A DNA stretch of 13,533 bases, taken from the NCBI GenBank assembly GCA_017560285.1, contig JAFYOG010000008.1:1-13533 (forward strand), in the 5' to 3' direction. Of this stretch, positions 5,482-11,247 are shown in pieces (the first letter of the stretch is position 1; each line of letters opens with the position of its first letter). A model generated the notes under the pieces. It did not search any database. It saw only the letters and a list, made by a program, of their open reading frames with translations, and was not told the origin of the DNA. The position numbers were made by a program, and so were the translations under genes. Source of the DNA: Clostridia bacterium (lineage in GTDB: Bacteria; Bacillota; Clostridia; Oscillospirales; CAG-382).

Positions 5482-6180
5482 ATGAAAAGAGAAGAATATA
5501 TTGAACAAATCTTTCGGTTATATTCCTTGGTAACGGTGCTTAGCAAAAAGAACGGCTGCGAGGTAATTAGGTTACGGCATAAAAAATTAGGCAAGGATAT
5601 GGTTTTGCACAGCCTGCCTGATAATGCCGAGATTTATAAGTTTTTGCTTAATATAAGCTGTGATAACCTGCCCCTGATATACGACGTTATTGCCTGCGAT
5701 GACGGGCAGATAGTTTTAGAGGAATTTATAGAGGGTATTACCGTTACGCAGGTTTTGGAAAGCGGAAAATATAATTTCGGCGGTATTAAAAAGGTTGTTT
5801 CGGGAATTTGCACCGCATTGGATATTCTGCACGGGAACGGCTTTGTACACCGCGATATAAAGCCCGACAACGTTATTATAGGCAGCGACGGCAGAGTTGT
5901 GCTTATAGATTTTAATACCGTTCGCAAAGCCGAAAACATAAAAGACACCGTAGTTATGGGCACGGTGGGTTATGCTTCACCCGAGCAATTGGGGGTTGCG
6001 GAATGCGATGCGCGGTCGGATATTTATGCCATAGGAGTTTTAATTAACGTTATGGCAACGGGTGTGCACCCAAGCCAAAAGCTTGCCAAGGGCAAGGTTG
6101 GCAGAATTGTTAAGAAATGCACCGATATTAACCCCGACAACCGATTTAACAGTGTTTTGGCACTGTTAAAGGCTTTGTAG
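5482..6180 (+). CDS. Compact divergent eukaryote-like Ser/Thr protein kinase
   Basis: 232 aa from the ATG at 5482, chosen because GAGGTG lies 6 nt upstream; a TTG at 5464 would overlap the previous gene. It is a bare kinase domain: no transmembrane helix, no PASTA repeats. The catalytic loop is intact (HRDIKPDN 123-130, with D125, K127 and N130), as are GTVGYASPEQ (160-169) and SDIYAIGV (179-186). Two features are atypical. The N-lobe has no glycine-rich P-loop, and where the GKxxAxK strand should end in the ATP-binding lysine there is GKDMVLH, that is H43. The metal-binding DFG is DFN (143-145). DFN and DFD variants are known to me in clostridial kinases; loss of the lysine is more serious and could mean altered or weak activity. 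A strong terminator follows. It probably receives input from the co-transcribed membrane protein and may phosphorylate the HTH protein or other targets; no substrate can be read from the sequence. Confidence 0.88.
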   Translation: MKREEYIEQIFRLYSLVTVLSKKNGCEVIRLRHKKLGKDMVLHSLPDNAEIYKFLLNISCDNLPLIYDVIACDDGQIVLEEFIEGITVTQVLESGKYNFGGIKKVVSGICTALDILHGNGFVHRDIKPDNVIIGSDGRVVLIDFNTVRKAENIKDTVVMGTVGYASPEQLGVAECDARSDIYAIGVLINVMATGVHPSQKLAKGKVGRIVKKCTDINPDNRFNSVLALLKAL

Positions 6181-6193
6181 TTAGCATTCAAAC

Positions 6194-6236
6194 AAAAAAG
6201 GTATGCTGTTTAGCAGCATACCTTTTCCTTTTTTAT
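6194..6236. terminator. Bidirectional rho-independent terminator
   Basis: GGTATGCTG (6200-6208) and CAGCATACC (6214-6222) form a perfect 9-bp stem, extended by flanking A and T runs, with loop TTTAG. T-rich sequence follows on the plus strand (6223-6235) and A6 precedes it (6194-6199), giving a T6 tract on the minus strand. It lies between the converging kinase gene and the BspA stalk gene and probably ends both transcripts. Confidence 0.92.
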
Positions 6237-6237
6237 A

Positions 6238-7416
6238 CTATTTTTGGGATTTAGATTTATGCTTTAGGATTAGAACAATAGCAACGACCGCGCCGATTAA
6301 AAGGAAGATTAATACAAGAATTAATATTTCGGTTGTATTATCCTTTTCTATCGGAAAATCGTTGGGGTTGATGCCGTCGGGAAGCACTCCGTCGGGGATG
6401 CTTACATTGGGAATGCTTACATCGGGGATGCTTACATCGGGGATGCTTATATCGGGGATACTTACATCGGGGATGCTTACGTTGGGGATGCTTATATCGG
6501 GGATGCTTATATCGGGGATGCTTATATCGGGGATGCTTATATCAGGATAGCTTACATCGGGATAGCTTACATCGGGATAGCTTACATCGGGATAGCTTAC
6601 ATCGGGATAGCTTACATCGGGGTAGCTTACATCGGGGTAGCTTTCATTGACATCCTGTAAATACTCTATCGATACACCGAGAAATTCAGCTACGTCTTCG
6701 CCATAGCTATCTGCATAGCAACGGATAGTTTTTATCCCGGTACAGCCGTCGAACGTATCTTCGTAGATTGTGTTTAGGCTTTTGGGTAGAGTTACGGTGC
6801 CCAACTTTGAACAATCGGAAAATGCCAAAGACCCGATATTTCTTACCTTATCGGGAATTACGATTTCGGTAAAAGAAGAGCAATCCTTAAAGGCTTTTTC
6901 ACCAATTTCGGTAACTTTATCGGGAATTATAACATTTTGAAGATTTATGCAGTTATGAAAGGTGTGCGCGCTTATTTTAGTTAGATTTTCGGACAAAACT
7001 ACGGAGGTTAGACCGCTGCAACCCAAAAATACAGCATCTTCCATATATGTTACGCTGTTGGGAATGACAACGTTGGTTAGGCTTGTGCAATAATAAAACG
7101 CCTTATAACCGATAAAGGTAACGCTTTCGGGGATATTAACGTTTGTTAAGTTATTGCAATTATTAAACGCTTTTTCCCCTATTTTTGTAACGCTTGAGGG
7201 AATGATAACAGTGGTAAGATTAGAGCATTCCTCGAATGCGTTATCGGAAATTGCTGTTACGCCGTCGGCAATAACAACGGTAGTTATAAGATCACTTCCA
7301 CGATAACTTACAGTGCCGTCATAAACTACGGTGTATTCCTCGGCAGATACCGAAAATACAGGTATAGCAGACAGCATCAATAATAAAATCAATGAAACAG
7401 CAATTATTTTTTTCAT
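6238..7416 (-). CDS. Surface BspA-type LRR protein with pentapeptide-repeat stalk and membrane anchor
   Basis: 392 aa from the ATG at 7416; an upstream ATG at 7464 would overlap cysE and lacks a signal start, whereas 7416 has AAGAGG about 8 nt upstream and begins a clean signal peptide (1-25, SVSA/E). Residues 47-230 are eight 23-aa LRR_5 repeats (pattern VxIPxxVTxIGxxAFxxCxxLTx). Residues 259-343 form a stalk of 17 pentapeptides, seven SYPD(V/I) then ten SIP(D/N)(V/I/G). A short linker, a transmembrane helix (363-384) and a basic tail KHKSKSQK follow. The protein should stand on the cell surface with the LRR domain on the outside, as known BspA proteins do in adhesion. It is the last gene after cysE (22-nt gap). 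Ligand unknown. Confidence 0.9.
   Translation of the reverse strand: MKKIIAVSLILLLMLSAIPVFSVSAEEYTVVYDGTVSYRGSDLITTVVIADGVTAISDNAFEECSNLTTVIIPSSVTKIGEKAFNNCNNLTNVNIPESVTFIGYKAFYYCTSLTNVVIPNSVTYMEDAVFLGCSGLTSVVLSENLTKISAHTFHNCINLQNVIIPDKVTEIGEKAFKDCSSFTEIVIPDKVRNIGSLAFSDCSKLGTVTLPKSLNTIYEDTFDGCTGIKTIRCYADSYGEDVAEFLGVSIEYLQDVNESYPDVSYPDVSYPDVSYPDVSYPDVSYPDVSYPDISIPDISIPDISIPDISIPNVSIPDVSIPDISIPDVSIPDVSIPNVSIPDGVLPDGINPNDFPIEKDNTTEILILVLIFLLIGAVVAIVLILKHKSKSQK
6388..6642 (-). repeat. Seventeen tandem 15-bp repeats encoding the stalk
   Basis: A 15-bp unit (plus-strand form ATCGGGGATGCTTAC or ATCGGGATAGCTTAC) repeats 17 times in frame. The seven units nearest the LRR domain encode SYPD(V/I); the ten nearest the membrane encode SIP(D/N)-type units. 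Each block is nearly uniform in DNA, which suggests two separate expansions. Changes in copy number would lengthen or shorten the stalk without a frameshift. Confidence 0.93.
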
Positions 7417-7438
7417 TTTTACGCCTCTTTGCAATTTG

Positions 7439-8143
7439 TTATTTTTCCTCGAACTTTTTTTCAAGCTCGGCTATACGCTCGCGGAGGGCGTTTAGCTCTT
7501 GAGAAACAGGGTCGGGAACGTTTTGTTGGTCTAAGGTTTGCTCGGTTTCCACCGTTTTGCCCCGTACAACACGGGCGGGTATACCTACGGCGGTGGAGTT
7601 TTCGGGGATATCCTTTAGCACTACCGCCCCTGCGGCTACCTTGGAATTATCGCCGATTATTACGGGGCCCAGAACCTTTGCGCCTGCGCCGATCATAACG
7701 TTATTGCCGATAGTGGGGTGGCGTTTACCAACGTGCTTGCCCGTACCGCCAAGGGTTGCACCCTGATAAATGGTGCAGTTGTCGCCGATTATTGTGGTTT
7801 CGCCTATTACAACGCCGCAGCCGTGGTCGATAAACAAGCCCTTGCCGATTTGGGCGGCGGGGTGGATTTCGATACCGGTGCGGTTACGGGACCATTGGCT
7901 TACCGCGCGGGCGGCAAAAAACTGTTCTTTATTATACAATGCATGGGCAACACGGTGGGCGATAAGCGCGTGCAAGCCGGGGTAAAGCAACAATACCTCG
8001 GCATTGCTGCGGGCGGCGGGGTCGCGGTCGCGGATGGCGCGAACCTCGGCGTTTAGAGTGCCCAAAAGCTCGTAGGATTTGGCTTTTATTTCTTTTATTC
8101 TGCGTTCGAATTCCGCAATTTCTTTTTCGTAATTAATCGCCAT
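7439..8143 (-). CDS. cysE: Serine O-acetyltransferase
   Basis: 234 aa. Transfers acetyl from acetyl-CoA to L-serine to give O-acetylserine, the first step of cysteine synthesis, in the cytoplasm. The left-handed beta-helix of hexapeptide repeats is clear (TGIEIHPAAQIGKGLFIDHG, then VVIGETTIIGDNCTIYQGATLGGTG and RHPTIGNNVMIGAGAKVLGP). H107 in DHG is the expected catalytic His; EIHPAA matches the Bacillus EpsC form, where enterobacterial enzymes have Asp. The C-terminal PARVVRG region is followed by a charged coiled-coil tail (about 205-234), and the N-terminus has an extra charged helix of about 28 aa compared with B. subtilis CysE. The start has GGAG 8 nt upstream. It lies 18 nt after the membrane protein gene and 22 nt before the BspA stalk gene. 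No O-acetylserine sulfhydrylase gene and no T-box or SAM riboswitch is seen nearby. Confidence 0.95.
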   Translation of the reverse strand: MAINYEKEIAEFERRIKEIKAKSYELLGTLNAEVRAIRDRDPAARSNAEVLLLYPGLHALIAHRVAHALYNKEQFFAARAVSQWSRNRTGIEIHPAAQIGKGLFIDHGCGVVIGETTIIGDNCTIYQGATLGGTGKHVGKRHPTIGNNVMIGAGAKVLGPVIIGDNSKVAAGAVVLKDIPENSTAVGIPARVVRGKTVETEQTLDQQNVPDPVSQELNALRERIAELEKKFEEK

Positions 8144-8161
8144 AATATCACTCCGTATGAG

Positions 8162-8809
8162 TTATTTTTTGGAAGCAAAGCCAACGTTGCAAATTTTTAT
8201 ATTGCCGTTGTCTATTTTTATTTCAAATACACGTACCAAAAGTTCATCGGGAAGGACGTCCTTGCGGTAGGTGCCGTTGTTTTCGAAAATTCGGTAGCTG
8301 ACCGTATAGGTTTCGGTAGCTTGGTTTTTATCTTTATCCACGGTGATGCTGTGGAGCTTTATATTTATATCATATAAGCCCTGAGTTGTAAAGCTGTTAG
8401 GGCGGTTAAAATTTTTGTGGTTGTAGCATTCGTTGGTATAAAACGAGGAATAGAGCTGATATTCGCCGTTTTTTATACAGTTGAAATAGTTATAAAAGAA
8501 CTGCGCCGAGGGGTGGGCAGATTCTATGTTTTGCTCGTTAAGGGCTATAGTTTCGGCATAGCGGGTATAATAAATACTGCTATCCAAGGTGCGGTATAAG
8601 GGGTCTTCCAAAACGTTCTTTCCCTCTTCTACGGGGAAGAACCTTAAATCTTCGTATTCGTCGCTTTGGGTATTGCCCGATTGCAAAAGGTTAATTACAT
8701 ACGGGGCAACGTACACGAACGCCAAAAGAAGTGCAAGCACCGAGGCGAAAATGATTATTATTTTTTTCAGCCGCATTTTGCGGGATTGGGTGCTTGAACT
8801 TTTACTCAT
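8162..8809 (-). CDS. Membrane-anchored protein of unknown function
   Basis: 215 aa. A basic N-terminus (SRKMRLKK) is followed by one transmembrane helix (about 15-38); the remaining 175 residues should be outside. The external part (for example FFYNYFNCIKNGEYQLYSSFYTNECY and ATETYTVSYRIFENNGTYRKDVLPDELLVRVFEIKIDNGNIKICNVGF) has the alternating pattern of NTF2-like or SnoaL-like alpha+beta domains often found on such anchors; I cannot assign a family. The ATG at 8809 has no convincing ribosome site. A minus-strand TATAAT-like stretch lies just before it, and a stem-loop separates it from the isomerase gene upstream. It precedes cysE by 18 nt, so the two are probably co-transcribed. Confidence 0.8.
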   Translation of the reverse strand: MSKSSSTQSRKMRLKKIIIIFASVLALLLAFVYVAPYVINLLQSGNTQSDEYEDLRFFPVEEGKNVLEDPLYRTLDSSIYYTRYAETIALNEQNIESAHPSAQFFYNYFNCIKNGEYQLYSSFYTNECYNHKNFNRPNSFTTQGLYDINIKLHSITVDKDKNQATETYTVSYRIFENNGTYRKDVLPDELLVRVFEIKIDNGNIKICNVGFASKK

Positions 8810-8824
8810 AATTATTATATACAG

Positions 8825-8847
8825 ATGGGGCGCACAAGGCGCCCCAT
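8825..8847 (-). terminator. Stem-loop after the isomerase gene, possible terminator
   Basis: ATGGGGCGC (8825-8833) and GCGCCCCAT (8839-8847) form a perfect 9-bp GC-rich stem with a 5-nt loop, 8 nt after the stop at 8856. On the minus strand it is followed by CTGTATATAATAATT rather than a T run, so it may be a weak terminator, an attenuator or an mRNA end-stabilising hairpin. Confidence 0.5.
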
Positions 8848-8855
8848 ACCTTCGT

Positions 8856-9722
8856 TTATTGTGTTATAAAACGTTTTAGGTTTGCAATGCCGATACGAAT
8901 TCCCTTTAGCGCGTCTTCCATACCCTCGAATTCGATGGTTAGATATCCGTCGTAGCCGCTGCGCTGAAGAATACCGATGCACTGACGAACGGGAACGTCG
9001 CCCTGACCGATGATTGCACCGCGCAAATAGTTGCCGCCGCGGGACATAAACCAGCCTTCGCCGGGGTTATCCAACGAGCCGTTGCGTTTGTGGAAATCCT
9101 TTGCGTGGGCATGGAATGCATAGGGCGCCATAACGCCTACTGCATATGCATGGTCGGCATCGGAGCAGGCAAAGTTGCCTATATCCACAAGAGCACCGAA
9201 GTTTTCGTGGTTAACGGCGTTAATAAGCTTTTCTACACGTTCGGGGTCCTGCGCAAAGAAGCCGTGGTTTTCGATACAGGTCTTTACCCCTTTGGTTGCG
9301 GCATACTCGGTTACTGCGCGGTATGCTTTTGCAAGTATGGGAAGGACAGCATCGAAGCTTCTGCCTGTTTTAACAGTGTTGGGATAGCCGGGGGTAGCAT
9401 CGTGGCGCATTACGGGGCAACCGTATGCTGCGGCAACGTCTACCATGCCCTTAACCCGTTCTATTTCGGTATCAAGATCCTTGTTAAGAAAATCTGCACC
9501 GATACAGAAGCAAAGGGGCGCGATTCCAACTGTTTTACAGTATTCCCCAATATCCTTTGCATAGGATATATAGCCTTGAAGGTCGTTTTCGAAACCGTGG
9601 GTTTCTACGAAATCTACACCTTCGCCGCCAAACTCTTTAACTTTATCTATACAGCCCTTTATGCCAAGGTTAGATTCCAAACCATAATCGTGGAAGCTGT
9701 AAAGGCTAACGCCGATTTTCAT
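8856..9722 (-). CDS. Sugar phosphate isomerase/epimerase-family TIM-barrel protein
   Basis: 288 aa, soluble. A xylose-isomerase-like TIM barrel (AP endonuclease family 2 fold, as in IolE, UlaE and tagatose 3-epimerases). It opens with MKIGVSLYSFHDYG. Likely metal ligands are E151 (CIENHG), D180 (ALVDIGN), H206 (AFHAHAKD) and E264 or E266 (LTIEFEG), the usual Glu-Asp-His-Glu set. HAKDFHK and the GQGDVP segment (239-244) resemble the substrate-facing loops of sugar isomerases and inosose dehydratases. AGAGG 8 nt upstream supports the start. It follows the CBM9-like lipoprotein gene by 33 nt, so an operon acting on a sugar or polyol is likely. The exact substrate cannot be told. No kinase, transporter or dehydrogenase gene lies nearby. 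Confidence 0.88.
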   Translation of the reverse strand: MKIGVSLYSFHDYGLESNLGIKGCIDKVKEFGGEGVDFVETHGFENDLQGYISYAKDIGEYCKTVGIAPLCFCIGADFLNKDLDTEIERVKGMVDVAAAYGCPVMRHDATPGYPNTVKTGRSFDAVLPILAKAYRAVTEYAATKGVKTCIENHGFFAQDPERVEKLINAVNHENFGALVDIGNFACSDADHAYAVGVMAPYAFHAHAKDFHKRNGSLDNPGEGWFMSRGGNYLRGAIIGQGDVPVRQCIGILQRSGYDGYLTIEFEGMEDALKGIRIGIANLKRFITQ

Positions 9723-9755
9723 TGCAAATACCTCTGTTTAGATGTAACCTATAAA

Positions 9756-11069
9756 TTATTCGCCAAGAGTGATAGCAGGGATCTTGGTCCAGTCGTTGGT
9801 ACCGATAATACCGCCGCCATCGCGAAGGGTGATTGTCTGGAACTTTCTGGTTGCGGTACCGGAGTTAACGGAAATGGAGAAGCCGAATACGGTGCCTGCT
9901 TCTGCAACGAAGGTTTCGCCTTCCAAGCCGATATCGGACCACGGAACAGCAAATTCGTAAACGGTGGTCTGGGTTTCGTTGTTACGAACGTTGAAGGTTT
10001 CCATGTTGTCGATCTGGTTGATGCAGAAGAAGGGGGTCTTAAGGCTTTCGCCGTCGTTGTTTACTGCAACGCCCATCTGACGAAGGATGTTGGAGTTAGC
10101 TGCATCGTGAACGCCGCCGTCCTGATCCCACTTGCCTTCCATCATATAATCGCCTCTGGGGTCAACAGAGCAGATGTTGAACTGAATGCAGGTCTTTTCC
10201 CACATACCAACTGCATTGTCTGCAGCGAGGTCGCAGAAGTGGTCGGGAGTCTTAACGATGATACCGCAGTAAAGCTTTTCTGCATCGTAGGTGAGGTATA
10301 CCTTAGCGGTTGCGTTGTAGTTGCCAGCTTCGAACTGACCGTAGCAAGCGAGCTTGCTGTCGGGGTTGAGGTCCCAAATAGCTGCGCCGTATTCTTCTTC
10401 GGTAACGTTACCGTCGAGAACGGGAGCGGTTGCAGCGGAATTGATGGTAGCATCGAGTTCGGTGTTAACAGCAAAGCCCTTGGGGAAGAAAACGGTTTCT
10501 TCGCTAAGTGCTTCGATAGCGGAAATCTGGCCTTCGTTATCGCTGTGGATAACAGCTACAAAGCCGTCTTCGGGGATAGCGGTTTCTGCGTTAGCAGAGC
10601 CAACTGCTGCGAAGGAAGTCTTTACGTAGCCGAAGAGAGCGTGGTTGTATTCGAATACAACTACTGCGAATTCGGCATAATCCTGACCTTCGTCCTTGAT
10701 GCTTGTGCCGTAAGCGCGGGTGAACACGCCGTTTTCGCCTGCTTCAACAGATGCGTTGAGCTTGTGAAGGAAGAGAGAGGTCAAATCGTAAGCGGTGGTA
10801 CCTACGATGCCGCCGTTATAGAATGCGTTTTTCCAGGTAATGAACTGAGAGATCATTTCCAATGCGGGAGCATCGTTGCCTTCGTCGGAAGTATCGGCGG
10901 AAGTATCGTCGGATACGTCAGCGGAAGATTCGTCTTCGGAAGGTTCGTCAACGGAATTGTTGCCAAAATCGGCAGATTTGTCGTCGGAAGTGCCAGCAGA
11001 TTCGCCGCCGCAAGCTACAACGGAGAAAGCAAACACAAGAACGAGAAGGATAGCTAAAAGTTTTTTCAT
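9756..11069 (-). CDS. Lipoprotein with C-terminal CBM9-like sugar-binding domain
   Basis: 437 aa. Lipoprotein signal with lipobox VVAC (C20), then an acidic Ser-rich linker (about 21-68, DESSADVSDDTSADTSDE). Residues 70-190 form an unrecognised alpha/beta domain (ITWKNAFYNGGIVGTTAYDL..., FVAVIHSDNEGQISAIEAL). Residues 214-437 resemble the CBM9/DOMON beta-sandwich: TAPVLDGNVTEEEYGAAIW, VYLTYDAEKLYCGIIVKTPD, WEKTCIQFNICSVDP, YEFAVPWSDIGL, FGFSISVNS. Such domains bind the ends of sugar chains in xylanases or occur in surface sugar-binding proteins. AAGGAG 9 nt before the ATG fixes the start. Codon use is strongly biased: after Leu5 there are no TTA, CTA or TCA codons, which suggests high expression. 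It is first in an operon with the isomerase-like gene, behind a clear promoter. Confidence 0.88.
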   Translation of the reverse strand: MKKLLAILLVLVFAFSVVACGGESAGTSDDKSADFGNNSVDEPSEDESSADVSDDTSADTSDEGNDAPALEMISQFITWKNAFYNGGIVGTTAYDLTSLFLHKLNASVEAGENGVFTRAYGTSIKDEGQDYAEFAVVVFEYNHALFGYVKTSFAAVGSANAETAIPEDGFVAVIHSDNEGQISAIEALSEETVFFPKGFAVNTELDATINSAATAPVLDGNVTEEEYGAAIWDLNPDSKLACYGQFEAGNYNATAKVYLTYDAEKLYCGIIVKTPDHFCDLAADNAVGMWEKTCIQFNICSVDPRGDYMMEGKWDQDGGVHDAANSNILRQMGVAVNNDGESLKTPFFCINQIDNMETFNVRNNETQTTVYEFAVPWSDIGLEGETFVAEAGTVFGFSISVNSGTATRKFQTITLRDGGGIIGTNDWTKIPAITLGE

Positions 11070-11134
11070 TTGAACACACTCCTTAATGGTTCTTTTGTAT
11101 TTTATTTGGGGATTACGCCCCCATTAACGGAGTT

Positions 11135-11163
11135 ATTATATCATATTGATATAAATAAATCAA
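11135..11163 (-). promoter_or_regulatory. Promoter of the CBM9-lipoprotein/isomerase operon
   Basis: Minus-strand -35 box TTGATT (11163-11158), 17-bp spacer, extended -10 TGATATAAT with TATAAT at 11140-11135. The expected start near 11128 gives a leader of about 59 nt that contains a short GC stem (GGGG/CCCC around 11108-11122). Confidence 0.7.
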
Positions 11164-11165
11164 TA
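11144..11165. promoter_or_regulatory. Operator-like dyad over the -35 region
   Basis: TATTGAT (11144-11150) and ATCAATA (11159-11165) are perfect 7-bp arms with an 8-bp AT-rich centre. The right arm covers the -35 box of the lipoprotein/isomerase promoter and the left arm lies in its spacer. A dimeric repressor could bind here; no matching regulator gene is evident in the window. Confidence 0.5.
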
Positions 11166-11205
11166 GGGGTAATATTTTTTTGTTTAATTTCATTAAAGTT
11201 TTTAA

Positions 11206-11234
11206 AGAAAAAAGGACGGTGTTGCCCGTCCTTT
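11206..11234 (-). terminator. Rho-independent terminator of the discoidin-domain lipoprotein gene
   Basis: On the minus strand AAAGGACGG and CCGTCCTTT form a 9-bp stem (11211-11219 with 11226-11234) with a 6-nt loop, followed by further T residues at 11210-11206. It begins 13 nt after the stop codon at 11248. Confidence 0.88.
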
Positions 11235-11247
11235 ATATTTCTCTATA

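Noticed and set aside
7417..7464. A longer N-terminus for the BspA stalk protein, starting at 7464
   Set aside because: It would overlap the end of cysE, place 16 polar residues before the signal peptide and ignore the AAGAGG site that serves the ATG at 7416.
9090..11057. A 655-codon open frame on the plus strand
   Set aside because: It is the exact antisense register of the lipoprotein and isomerase genes, shows no domain, signal or ribosome site, and is explained by their codon bias. Both minus-strand genes have clear families and starts.
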